Assembly (NCBI RefSeq): GCF_000374045.1
Contig: NZ_KB893329.1
Coordinates: forward strand, 1-64,000
Direction of reading: 5' to 3'
Source: Segetibacter koreensis DSM 18137
GTDB lineage: Bacteria > Bacteroidota > Bacteroidia > Chitinophagales > Chitinophagaceae
DNA length: 64,000 bases
Shown: positions 15,030 through 23,262 of the stretch, in pieces
How the letters are laid out: each line of letters starts with the position of its first letter
How positions within the stretch are numbered: the first letter of the stretch is position 1
Position numbers and translations under genes: made by a program
Notes under the pieces: model-generated
The model's input: only the letters and a program-made list of their open reading frames with translations
Databases searched by the model: none
Told to the model about the DNA's origin: nothing

Positions 15030-18000
15030 TTAAAAATTAAGACTTAGGCCCGCGGTCATTACCTTACTCTGTGGATAATATTGAAGTCTTCCGGCTGGAA
15101 TTTCGGGGTCAACCCATTTAGTTGGAGTGAAGGTTAATAGATTTTCCCCCGATATATAAATCCTTAGTCGATTTATCCTCAGCTTACCAGAGACAGTTTT
15201 AGAAAACGTATACCCTAATTGAAAGTTTTTTAGCCTGACATATTTTGTATCCTGCAGCCAGAAGTCTGATACTACACCGTTCCAGGCGTTACCATAGGAG
15301 ACTCTTGGCATCGTTCCGTTAGGATTTCTGGTTTCATGGTACCTGTTCTTGGCCATATCTTCAGTAGTAAAGTTTTCCCAGTCCGGCCCTTCTATAATTG
15401 CACCGTCCAAATTAGTTTGTGCCTTCAGCACCCCCTGCCAGAACATGGTAAAATCGAAATTTTTGTAGGTAGCTCCAAAATTGAAACCTATCGGAAATCT
15501 TGGATCCATGTTTCCGATGATTACGCGGTCAGCAGAATTGATCTGGCCATCTTTATTTACATCTTCATATATAATATCCCCAAGGGTAGCTTGTTGATCC
15601 AGCTTAGGATATTTATCTAAGTCTGCCTTTGTACGATAAAGGCCGAGTGACCTGTAACCGTATAAAGTGTTGATAGAATACCCTTCCTGCCAAATATTAA
15701 ATTTATCCCGATAGTAAGGGCCTGTTCCTTTTAAGTCAGTTATCTTATTAATTACATCAGAAATATTAAACCCTATAGTGTATTTAAAATCCTTATTTCT
15801 TCTGTTTCCATTATAATTTATGGATAGCTCCCAGCCTTTATTACTAACAGAGGCAGCGTTTTGTGTTGGGGCTGCAATGCCGATGCTGGGGGCAATAGGC
15901 AACGCAAATAGAATGTTATTTGTTACCCTCCAATAATAATCTCCTACTATAGAAATTTTTCCTTTTAGCAAGTCCAAATCCAGCCCCAAATCTGTCATTG
16001 TTGTAGCCTCCCATGTAATGTTTGGATTGGCCGCAATTGTTTGAGCAGCTCCCACAACAATGTTGTTATTAAAATTATAGCCCTGGATCAAGTTGTAAAC
16101 GGCTACGTTTCTATAGAGAGGTATTTCCTGGTTACCCAATTTTCCCCATGATCCTCTTAATTTAAGGTTGCTTATTACACGATTATGTTTAAGAAATTCC
16201 TCCTGATCTACACGCCAGCCAGCGGAGAATGAAGGGAACGCGCCATATTTTTTACCCATCGAAAAACGTGAAGAACCATCGTAACGTAAATTGGCCTCAA
16301 GTAAATACTTGCCCTCGTAGGAATAATTCAACCTGCCAAAAAACGAGCGCAGCCTCCATTCAGATGAGTTGCCCCAGTTAGTCCAGTTTTTTGAATCACC
16401 GGCATCCATCTCCCTGATTTCATTGCTGTAAAAGTTATCGCGGCTAGCACCTAAACTGCGGTAACTATTATGAATCTCATCATATCCAAGCAGCACTTTG
16501 ATGTTGTGGCTGTTAAAGGTTTTATTATAATCGGCATAAACTTTATAATTCGGTTGGAATGTTCGATCTCTGGAATCCTGTAAATAATTTTGAGCCCATA
16601 ACGCCCCTACAGGAACAGGCTGGCCCGTATAATAATCTTTCATCTCCAACTTGTTGCGAAACAGCCTGCTTTCTGTTGCTGTATTATTAACAGACAAGTA
16701 TCCTTTTAATGACAGACCGTTTACCACATCGTATTTCAGTCCAAGGGTACCTACTAAATCATCACTGTTCCTATTATCCGATCCCGATTTATTAATAATG
16801 GCCCTGGCATTGCGCAGGCCTCCAACAAGATCATATGATCCATTGGGGTATTCGCCAACGACCGACTGCTTTGAGTTGAGGATGCTTTGCAATATTTGTT
16901 GTGGTGTTCTTCCAACTCCTTTGTAATTACGTCTCCTATACATCAGGTCTGAACTTAGGCTGAGTTTTTTCGTGATATATAGATCGGAGTTGATGCGTAT
17001 ATTATAACGCTCGTAATTATGATTCCTCACAATACCGTCCTGGTTGAGGTAATTCATGGCTACCATAATTTTACCACTTTTTCCGCCGCTGGATACACTT
17101 AAAGAGTGGCTCTGCTGAAAAGCATGGTCGTTGAAGACCTCAGGAATAAAGTTGAAAAATGGATATTTTAAAGGTTCGGTGCCAGCCTCAGCATTCCTGA
17201 TCCACTCATCACTATAGGGAATTGGAAGGCCGGCGTTTTCGTAGGCTTCATTAGCTAATCTGAGATAATCGCCAGCAGAAGCAGATTTGGGCCAAAAGGT
17301 TTTTGATTGTAATCCGAAAGAATTGTCATAAGATACCGATACACCTTCTTTTACCCCTCTTTTAGTGGTAACCAAAACAACCCCATTTCCTGCCCTAGAT
17401 CCGTAAATTGATGCGGATGCCGCGTCTTTCAACACCGAAATAGATTCTATTTCACTTGGCGCAACGCTTGACAGTGACCCCGGAACTCCATCTATTAATA
17501 CTAATGGATCAGAAGTATTGAGTGTACCAGTACCCCGAATTCTTATTGTTACATCATCTGCTCCCGCAGCACCACCACGGTTTACGACGCTCAGCCCCGG
17601 TGCCATTCCCTGCAGCGCCAAAGCTGTATTGGAGACAGGGTGGTCTGTTAAAGCTTTTCCGGAAATAGAAGAAACTGAACCCGTTAAATTCACTTTCTTC
17701 TGGGTGCCGTAACCGACAACTACTACCTGGTCCAGTGAGGCAGCAGTTGAAGTCATTTTAATAGCTAAAGAAAGTGTTGCTGAATTTTTTATATTATAGC
17801 CGGCTAAAGTTTGCGGCTCATAGCCGACGGCAGAAAAAGTGAAACTATATGGTCCACCTGAAGAGATCCGGGGAAAAGTAAAAACACCGGAACTATCTGT
17901 ACTTGTTCCGGAAGTGAAATTTGTATTTGTGTTTTTGATGACGACTGAAACACCGGGGATCGGCTCATTACTATTATTTTGAACAACTCCTTTTACTAAA

Positions 18001-18101
18001 CTTGTACTTCGCTGTGCTTTTAAATGAAATGAAAGCAGAATAAAAGCCAGGAACATTAGGGCAATAGAGTCACCCCTGAATCTTAGTAGATTAAATTTCA
18101 T
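15030..18101 (-). CDS. SusC/RagA-family TonB-dependent outer-membrane transporter
   Basis: The 1023-residue protein has a signal peptide (ALMFLAFILLSFHLKAQ) and a carboxypeptidase-like regulatory domain (VKGVVQNNSNEPIPGVSVVI to VGYEPQTLAGYNI). The plug domain carries the SusC signature DQVVVVGYGTQKKVNLTGSV, and the C-terminal part is a 22-stranded-type beta barrel ending in a phenylalanine (AGLSLNF). It imports oligosaccharides or glycosides with energy from TonB. It is first in the operon, separated from the FecR gene by 212 bases that should hold the promoter used by the neighbouring ECF sigma factor. Its length is normal. It has no N-terminal STN domain, which is unusual but not rare for a locus paired with FecR. 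Confidence 0.97.
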   Translation of the reverse strand: MKFNLLRFRGDSIALMFLAFILLSFHLKAQRSTSLVKGVVQNNSNEPIPGVSVVIKNTNTNFTSGTSTDSSGVFTFPRISSGGPYSFTFSAVGYEPQTLAGYNIKNSATLSLAIKMTSTAASLDQVVVVGYGTQKKVNLTGSVSSISGKALTDHPVSNTALALQGMAPGLSVVNRGGAAGADDVTIRIRGTGTLNTSDPLVLIDGVPGSLSSVAPSEIESISVLKDAASASIYGSRAGNGVVLVTTKRGVKEGVSVSYDNSFGLQSKTFWPKSASAGDYLRLANEAYENAGLPIPYSDEWIRNAEAGTEPLKYPFFNFIPEVFNDHAFQQSHSLSVSSGGKSGKIMVAMNYLNQDGIVRNHNYERYNIRINSDLYITKKLSLSSDLMYRRRNYKGVGRTPQQILQSILNSKQSVVGEYPNGSYDLVGGLRNARAIINKSGSDNRNSDDLVGTLGLKYDVVNGLSLKGYLSVNNTATESRLFRNKLEMKDYYTGQPVPVGALWAQNYLQDSRDRTFQPNYKVYADYNKTFNSHNIKVLLGYDEIHNSYRSLGASRDNFYSNEIREMDAGDSKNWTNWGNSSEWRLRSFFGRLNYSYEGKYLLEANLRYDGSSRFSMGKKYGAFPSFSAGWRVDQEEFLKHNRVISNLKLRGSWGKLGNQEIPLYRNVAVYNLIQGYNFNNNIVVGAAQTIAANPNITWEATTMTDLGLDLDLLKGKISIVGDYYWRVTNNILFALPIAPSIGIAAPTQNAASVSNKGWELSINYNGNRRNKDFKYTIGFNISDVINKITDLKGTGPYYRDKFNIWQEGYSINTLYGYRSLGLYRTKADLDKYPKLDQQATLGDIIYEDVNKDGQINSADRVIIGNMDPRFPIGFNFGATYKNFDFTMFWQGVLKAQTNLDGAIIEGPDWENFTTEDMAKNRYHETRNPNGTMPRVSYGNAWNGVVSDFWLQDTKYVRLKNFQLGYTFSKTVSGKLRINRLRIYISGENLLTFTPTKWVDPEIPAGRLQYYPQSKVMTAGLSLNF

Positions 18102-18313
18102 GAAAGAATTTTTTTATGTAAAAATTATATTAGCTATCAGATAAAAGCTAGTGCGCTTTTAAATGGGAGAATCAAGAAAACCGGAACAAGAAGACAAAAA
18201 AGATAAGTGGTAGAGTAGGAACTTTACATATAATTTGTTTGGTTTAGGGGTACGAACAATATTTTAAAAATTTTTAAATAAAATGAACTGAAACAATTAT
18301 TTGCTTTTTAAAA

Positions 18314-19477
18314 CTATTTGGTGATAATAAATTTGTTATCCTTTTTAATAACTTTCAAATTGTTTAAAGCTGCTATCTGCCTTATAATATTCTCTACAGG
18401 ATCTCTTCTATCAAACTTGCCTATAAAATACCTATTGTAAACATCTCTCTTATTATACTTAATGTCTACTTCATAAATATTTCCTAACTCGTCAAATACC
18501 CTTTCCAAAGATTGGTTATTAAACATAAACCATGACCCCTTATCATGGTTAGGAATGGTGAGGATATCAGCAGAAGAATTGTCCTTCTTACTATTAACAG
18601 TTCTTGTATTTCCCCGGAAACTTCTGACTTTTACCGTACTTGCCCTGTTGTTATATATCAACTCTTGCCCTGGCAATAAATAGTATTCATCCTTCAGCTT
18701 TGTTTTCGCAGTATCAACTGATCCTACCGCCACTTTACCCTCGTATAACCGCACCGTAATACTTTTATCCTTCTTAAAAGCTGTAACCGTAAACCGGGTA
18801 CCTAAAGCTGTTGTTGAAATATCCCCGCTAAATACTGTAAATGGTTTTGTTTTATCTTTTGCCACTTTAAAATCTGCCTTACCTGTCAAAGTAATGTTCC
18901 GCTTATTGTCAATAAAGGGCTCATGATAACTTATCATGCTATTACTGTATAATTTCACTTCAGATCCATCTTGTAAAACCAATTGTTGAGGCCTATCAGT
19001 TGTGTTAATCCGATCTCGAATATAAGGAGCCTCAGAATCCATTTTTCCGTTAACTTCTGTGACCGGTTTCTCTAAAGTCGCATTATTATTAATCAATCTC
19101 CACCCTAAAGCAATTAGTACAAGCACTGAAGCGGCAACACTAGTTGAAATAAAAAAATTATAACTTTTTGATCTTCTATAAACTTTTTCTTCTTCTTCTA
19201 CGGCTTCGTTACCCACGGCCCCGTTCTCGACAATGGCTATATCTTGGTGTTTTGAATCTATTGCCTGCTTAAAGTGATCCCACTCTTGGTCAATATTTAT
19301 TTCTTTTACTGTTTGGTTTGCAGCAAGTAACTCCCAGAAAGTCCTTAGTTCTTTAAAATATTGCTTGTTTTCCTGACTTGAATTTATCCATTCCAGAACG
19401 AAGGCCTCTTCTTCAGTATTCAACTCTTTCGATAGATAAGAAACTATTAATTCATCTAGATAATTATTACTGCCCAT
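18314..19477 (-). CDS. FecR-family anti-sigma factor
   Basis: The 387-residue inner-membrane regulator has a cytoplasmic anti-sigma domain (YLDELIVSYLSKELNTEEEA, then FVLEWINSS). One transmembrane helix lies at about 108-126 (FFISTSVAASVLVLIALGW). The periplasmic part is a FecR domain (INTTDRPQQLVLQDGSEVKL, GKADFKVAKDKTKPFTVFSG, TALGTRFTVTAF) followed by a DUF4974-type domain (FNNQSLERVFDELGNIYEVD, ending NNLKVIKKDNKFIITK). It relays SusC occupancy across the membrane to the ECF sigma factor encoded just upstream (62 bases away). The layout sigma, anti-sigma, SusC, SusD is the classic Bacteroidota trans-envelope switch. Confidence 0.95.
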   Translation of the reverse strand: MGSNNYLDELIVSYLSKELNTEEEAFVLEWINSSQENKQYFKELRTFWELLAANQTVKEINIDQEWDHFKQAIDSKHQDIAIVENGAVGNEAVEEEEKVYRRSKSYNFFISTSVAASVLVLIALGWRLINNNATLEKPVTEVNGKMDSEAPYIRDRINTTDRPQQLVLQDGSEVKLYSNSMISYHEPFIDNKRNITLTGKADFKVAKDKTKPFTVFSGDISTTALGTRFTVTAFKKDKSITVRLYEGKVAVGSVDTAKTKLKDEYYLLPGQELIYNNRASTVKVRSFRGNTRTVNSKKDNSSADILTIPNHDKGSWFMFNNQSLERVFDELGNIYEVDIKYNKRDVYNRYFIGKFDRRDPVENIIRQIAALNNLKVIKKDNKFIITK

Positions 19478-19539
19478 CTGTTATAATGTATACGATTAGA
19501 GAAAGCTTTACCCCTACAACAAAACAAAAAATATTTGCG

Positions 19540-20148
19540 CTAAAAAAACACAACTGTGACAAGAAGATAGAGCGGGAGGTAATGGCTTAATTTACACCTT
19601 AACTTAGCTAAAGCACGACTCATTTGTGTTTCCACAGTTTTTACTGAAATAGATAATCTAGAAGATATTTCAGAATATTTCAAACCTTCGTACCGGCTCA
19701 ACTCAAACACTTGTCTCATTTGAAATGGCAATTCTGAAACAGCCCTATCAATATTGTTTGTCAACTCCTTAAATTCGATCTTATTATATTCATTCTTATT
19801 ATAACCGAGGGGTAAGTTTTGAAATACATGGTTTTCATGTTTTTGTTTCACCTTATCGTGGCGAAACAAATCGTAGCTAACATTGGTTATTATTTTATAT
19901 AGATAAGACTTTATGGATAAATCGTGTGAAATTGTCTCCCGGTTTTCCCATAATTTAATAAATGCGATGTGAACTACTTCTTTAGCCTGATCCAGATCAA
20001 AGCCAAACTTAAATTGACAGTATACACAAAGGCTGGAAAAACTTTCTTTAAAAATTACTTCAAATGTCGAATTGTCAAGGCTTGGGCTCCCTGAAGGTGT
20101 CACCTTTGTGTCATCAAACAATTTCTGCGGAAGCATGGGTTCCAACAT
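19540..20148 (-). CDS. ECF-type RNA polymerase sigma factor
   Basis: The 202-residue protein has region 2 (FESFSSLCVYCQFKFG is part of the lead; YLYKIITNVSYDLFRHDKVK is region 2.3-2.4) and region 4 (ELPFQMRQVFELSRYEGLKY, then SEISSRLSISVKTVETQMSR and ALAKLRCKL) of RpoE-like sigma factors common in Bacteroidota. It would direct transcription of the SusC-SusD operon when released by the FecR protein. It ends with a short hydrophobic tail (LPLYLLVTVVFF), an odd but recurring feature of this subgroup. The ATG at 20148 gives the normal N-terminal length. The upstream gap contains AT-rich DNA with no clear operator. Confidence 0.95.
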   Translation of the reverse strand: MLEPMLPQKLFDDTKVTPSGSPSLDNSTFEVIFKESFSSLCVYCQFKFGFDLDQAKEVVHIAFIKLWENRETISHDLSIKSYLYKIITNVSYDLFRHDKVKQKHENHVFQNLPLGYNKNEYNKIEFKELTNNIDRAVSELPFQMRQVFELSRYEGLKYSEISSRLSISVKTVETQMSRALAKLRCKLSHYLPLYLLVTVVFF

Positions 20149-20455
20149 TAATAATTTTTTATTCGGAAATTCTTCTACAATTTATATAACTTCTGACAGT
20201 AATTTCAAAAAGTATTTTTTTTTAATAATAACCATCTTCTTTCCTAACGGAAATACTAATATATATATAATAATAGTGGAGATAGAGTAGACCGTCCCTG
20301 CCCTTCATCTGCTTCTTTATTCTTTAAACGTCACTTGCTAGCAGATGCTACTTTTGTCGATTTGTCTGTAGGTTAATCTTGTCAGTGAAAAGGGATAATA
20401 AAGGACCTAATATTTTTTCCCTTTCACCGACTGTCAAACACATAAAAAGAATGCC
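20149..20455. other. Intergenic junction between integrase and sigma factor genes
   Basis: The 307 bases hold no gene. The part next to the sigma factor is very AT-rich (long T and TATA runs) and likely contains its promoter. The part next to the integrase stop carries an inverted repeat at 20381-20431, listed separately. This is where cargo meets the recombination module, if the region is one island. Confidence 0.4.
20381..20431 (-). terminator. Inverted repeat just downstream of the integrase stop
   Basis: The arms gtcagtgaaaaggga (20381-20395) and tccctttcaccgac (20418-20431) pair with one mismatch and one bulge around a 22-base loop. On the integrase strand the hairpin begins 25 bases after the stop codon. 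It lacks a clean U-run, so it may be a weak terminator or an mRNA-stabilising structure rather than a strong intrinsic terminator. Confidence 0.4.
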
Positions 20456-21811
20456 CTAAAACGTGGATTGGATCAAGGAGTAATCTTCTTTTTGATCATT
20501 GAACGCTTTCGTTCCACCTCTGCTTTTCCATAAGTCTTTGATTTTTTGTCCGGCTTCCTCCGAAGTAATCCTTATATATTTATAGAAGTCTTTTACACTT
20601 TTATGTCCACTGATTTTCATTATTAATTCCACTGGGGTTCCTGCTAAAAATTCATTTGTGCAAAAAGACCGGCGACAGGTATGAGAAGTAATCCATTCGT
20701 GCTTTGGTTTTGTTTCAATAGCGTCTTTACCGTGCTTTTTGTGGGAAAATTTAATTGGACCTGTAATACCTGCCATTTTTGCAATTGTCTTGATATGTTT
20801 GTTGAAGTCTCCATTGGTTAGCACGTTAACATTGCTATCAAACCTGGTATTTAAGATTTTTAAAGCTTCATCCCTCAGTGGAATTACTACCCAATGTTCT
20901 GATTTATTTTGCTTTTTATAAAGCATGTCCTTTCTCACATCGTCTTTCATTAGCTCGGAAAAATCAGAGAACCGAAGGCCAGTTAGGCATCCTAAAACAA
21001 AGTCATTGCGATAGTTGACAAGATGAGGATAGGTAGACAGGTCAAGATTATAAATCGAATTAATCTCATTCATACTTAGGTATACTGCATCAACTTCCTC
21101 CTCTAAAATCGTCCACCCATCCATATCTATCGGTGCTATAATTCTTTTTCGCATCCGATTTCGTAAGAAGGTGCGAAACTGCTTTATCGTCTTACCAATA
21201 GTGTTTACTTTTAATCCTACAACCGTATCGTTTCTTCGCCGTTGCACATACTCAAACATCAGGAAGTCAACGAACTCTTCATAAAAATTAAGATCAAGCG
21301 AATCGAAGGTTATTGGTTTTTTTCGGAATTCCTCAAAAGCTCTAAGATGATCTTTCATGTTTCGATAGATGCGCGGCATGTCTTTGCAGACTTTCTTTTC
21401 TTTAGACTTGATATATTCATCGATCTGATCGAATATGTTGATGTCCACCGCTCCCTGCTTATTTAGGTCGACTTTCTCTGCAACTGAAATCTTGAACTGA
21501 GGTGTGAACGTTTTCTTGATAAATTTTCCAATATGAGGAACGTCCTTTTTAGTTCCATACACGATCAGATCTTCAACAGTTCGCATCATTTGCTTCAATT
21601 CAAAGTTTATCTCGTCTGCTTGCCCGAATTTCTCCGGCAACTTTTCTGAAACACATTCTTTCTTCTGATTCCAATAAATAGGAGGGATGAGGATTTTTGT
21701 ATTCAATAAAGTGCGGCTATGAGCACTATAGCAGTATTGAATATAAATAAAACTGGTTCCATCTTTACGAATAAAGCGCTCATCGCAGATGGGTTTAATA
21801 GGAAACTTCAT
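20456..21811 (-). CDS. Tyrosine recombinase / integrase (Bacteroidota mobile-element type)
   Basis: The 451-residue protein has an N-terminal arm-binding domain (residues 1-95, with CDERFIRKDGTSFIYIQYCY), a SAM-like core-binding domain (about 120-225) and a C-terminal catalytic domain. The catalytic residues are visible: R280 (CLTGLRFSDF), H377 and R380 (SHTCRRSF), H403 (ISGHKS) and nucleophile Y412 (FYKYIRI). It is full length with no frameshift. Its start faces the 3' end of tRNA-Cys 182 bases away, the usual geometry for an element integrated into a tRNA gene. It likely mediates integration and excision of the accessory region to its left. The ATG at 21811 gives the conserved N-terminus. 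Confidence 0.95.
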   Translation of the reverse strand: MKFPIKPICDERFIRKDGTSFIYIQYCYSAHSRTLLNTKILIPPIYWNQKKECVSEKLPEKFGQADEINFELKQMMRTVEDLIVYGTKKDVPHIGKFIKKTFTPQFKISVAEKVDLNKQGAVDINIFDQIDEYIKSKEKKVCKDMPRIYRNMKDHLRAFEEFRKKPITFDSLDLNFYEEFVDFLMFEYVQRRRNDTVVGLKVNTIGKTIKQFRTFLRNRMRKRIIAPIDMDGWTILEEEVDAVYLSMNEINSIYNLDLSTYPHLVNYRNDFVLGCLTGLRFSDFSELMKDDVRKDMLYKKQNKSEHWVVIPLRDEALKILNTRFDSNVNVLTNGDFNKHIKTIAKMAGITGPIKFSHKKHGKDAIETKPKHEWITSHTCRRSFCTNEFLAGTPVELIMKISGHKSVKDFYKYIRITSEEAGQKIKDLWKSRGGTKAFNDQKEDYSLIQSTF

Positions 21812-21824
21812 AGAGGCTAAATTT

Positions 21825-21848
21825 TTACTCGATTAATTACTCGATTAA
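21825..21848. repeat. Two tandem 12-base repeats upstream of the integrase
   Basis: The unit ttactcgattaa occurs twice without a gap, 14 bases before the integrase start codon. Short direct repeats at this place are typical of arm-type integrase sites or of a binding site for an excision regulator that also controls the integrase promoter. Function is inferred from position only. Confidence 0.5.
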
Positions 21849-21890
21849 CTATATGTTTTTAGTGAAATAAGCCCTTATAAAGTTAGTAAC

Positions 21891-21910
21891 CCGAAAGTGA
21901 CCGAAAGTGT
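21891..21910. repeat. Tandem 10-base repeat between integrase and tRNA-Cys
   Basis: ccgaaagtga is followed directly by ccgaaagtgt. Together with the repeats at 21825-21848 and two gagtaaaa-type words near 21931-21955, this makes the 180 bases between integrase and tRNA unusually repeat-rich, as expected of an attachment-site region with several recombinase arm sites. Confidence 0.45.
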
Positions 21911-21950
21911 TATAACATTTTGAAAATCAAGGAGTAAAAGTAAAGATGAG

Positions 21951-21989
21951 TAAAAATAAGTAAGGATCACATTTCTGTAATCCTTACTT
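21951..21989 (-). terminator. Intrinsic terminator of tRNA-Cys
   Basis: A perfect 10-base-pair stem (aagtaaggat at 21958-21967 and atccttactt at 21980-21989) with a 12-base loop begins 4 bases after the tRNA 3' end on the minus strand. It is followed, in that direction, by TATTTTTA. This is a standard rho-independent terminator. Confidence 0.75.
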
Positions 21990-21992
21990 CAG

Positions 21993-22063
21993 AGGTCCCG
22001 AGCGGATTCGAACCGCTGTGGAAGCTTTTGCAGAGCTCTGCCTAGCCACTCGGCCACAGGACC
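21993..22063 (-). tRNA. tRNA-Cys (GCA)
   Basis: The 71-base gene folds into a full cloverleaf. The 7-bp acceptor pairs GGTCCTG with CGGGACC. The anticodon loop is CTGCAAA with anticodon GCA, the T-arm contains GGTTCGAATCC, and U73 is the discriminator base typical of cysteine tRNAs. CCA is not encoded. The 3' end faces the tyrosine recombinase gene, which makes this tRNA the probable attachment site of the island to the left. Confidence 0.95.
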
Positions 22064-22078
22064 TTTTTACTGCGGACG

Positions 22079-22086
22079 CGAAAATA
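22079..22086 (-). promoter_or_regulatory. Putative -7 element of the tRNA-Cys promoter
   Basis: On the minus strand TATTTTCG lies 16 bases upstream of the mature tRNA 5' end. It matches the Bacteroidota consensus TAnnTTTG at all but one fixed position. A TTTG word lies just upstream, but not at the ideal -33 spacing. Confidence 0.4.
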
Positions 22087-22218
22087 GGGCAAATCGTTTA
22101 AAATGAAAATTGAAAGTTTTTATTTTAAATGATTTATTGCTTTCTTTTTCTCATAAAAATCTTTCTGAGGGGCAGCGGCTAAATTCAAAATTGAAAATCT
22201 TAATAATATTTATCTGCC

Positions 22219-22226
22219 TATTTTTG
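22219..22226 (+). promoter_or_regulatory. Putative -7 element upstream of the nucleoside phosphorylase
   Basis: TATTTTTG is an exact match to the Bacteroidota -7 consensus TAnnTTTG. A TTG lies upstream but about 5 bases farther than ideal. It would give a long leader (about 150 bases) for the phosphorylase-dapF transcript. Confidence 0.4.
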
Positions 22227-22381
22227 CTTAAAACATTTGTTTTTGATTAAAATCTTATAACAATTTGCTATAAGAGATGCAGTTGAACGGAGCGTCGCAA
22301 CAATGATGCGGAGTGATTCAATGATGGTTTAATAATTATAAAACAATGGGAAGTAAACGGGCTTAACATATAAAGGAAAAA

Positions 22382-23257
22382 ATGGGAAAAATTGCCGAAA
22401 GTGAATTGATTATTAACAGCAGGGGGGCTATCTATCATTTGAATGTAAGACCTGAGGAGATCGCCCACACTGTAATTACCGTTGGTGACCCCGCGCGTGT
22501 TGTGGAAGTAAGCAAATACTTTGATTCCATTGAATGTAAATGTCAGCATCGTGAATTTATTACGCATACAGGAAACATTGGAAATAAAAGAATATCTGTT
22601 GTGTCAACGGGAATAGGGCCAGATAATATTGATATTGTTTTAAATGAACTCGATGCACTGGTAAATATCGATTTTGATACAAGAATAATTAAGCAAAACC
22701 TTACGCATCTTACCATCATCCGGCTGGGTACTGCCGGCTCTTTGCAGGCCGATATCCCTGTTGATAGTGTTGTGGCTTCTACCCATGGCTTAGGAATTGA
22801 TAATTTGCTGAACTACTACCGACACGATAATAATGATGAAGAAATGCAGATCATTCAGCAATTTGTAGCGCATACACAGATCAGCAGCAACTTTTCTCAT
22901 CCGTATATTAGTACAGCCGCTGGTGGAATTTTAAAGCATTTTGTGAATGGCTTTTATCATGGAATAACCATAACCTGTCCCGGTTTTTACGGCCCCCAGG
23001 GACGGGTTTTGCGCCTCGGCCTTACCAATCCTGATTTGATTGACAGACTATCGGGATTTACGTTTGGCCAACATAGAATTACTAATTTTGAAATGGAGAC
23101 AAGCGCTATCTACGGATTGGGCAAACTGCTTGGCCACCAGTGTTTAAGTTTAAGTGCTATTGTTGCCAACAGAATCAATAAAGAGTTTAGTAAAGACGGA
23201 AATGCTGCGGTTGAAAATATGATTAAAAAAGCTTTAAATATTATTTCAAGTATTTAA
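22382..23257 (+). CDS. Nucleoside phosphorylase (uridine phosphorylase / PNP family)
   Basis: The 291-residue cytoplasmic enzyme belongs to the PNP_UDP_1 family. The phosphate-site motif VITVGDPARVVEVSKYFDSI, the central VVSTGIGPDNIDIVLNELDA and IRLGTAGSLQADI, and the purine/pyrimidine-site stretch NFEMETSAIYGLGKLLGH are present. It cleaves nucleosides with phosphate to give a base and ribose-1-phosphate. Which base cannot be fixed, although uridine is favoured by similarity. It lies 5 bases upstream of dapF and is probably co-transcribed with it, an arrangement of convenience rather than of shared pathway. Confidence 0.9.
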   Translation: MGKIAESELIINSRGAIYHLNVRPEEIAHTVITVGDPARVVEVSKYFDSIECKCQHREFITHTGNIGNKRISVVSTGIGPDNIDIVLNELDALVNIDFDTRIIKQNLTHLTIIRLGTAGSLQADIPVDSVVASTHGLGIDNLLNYYRHDNNDEEMQIIQQFVAHTQISSNFSHPYISTAAGGILKHFVNGFYHGITITCPGFYGPQGRVLRLGLTNPDLIDRLSGFTFGQHRITNFEMETSAIYGLGKLLGHQCLSLSAIVANRINKEFSKDGNAAVENMIKKALNIISSI

Positions 23258-23262
23258 TAAAG

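Larger units (their letters stand above)
22064..22381. other. Divergent promoter region between tRNA-Cys and the nucleoside phosphorylase
   Basis: The 318 bases contain no gene. On the minus side a -7-like element precedes the tRNA; on the plus side a perfect TAnnTTTG element at 22219-22226 would start a leader of about 150 bases before the phosphorylase. That leader carries the word agcgtcgcaac (22291-22301), echoed as gtgcgacgcaag in front of ribokinase at 54374-54385. Confidence 0.45.
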
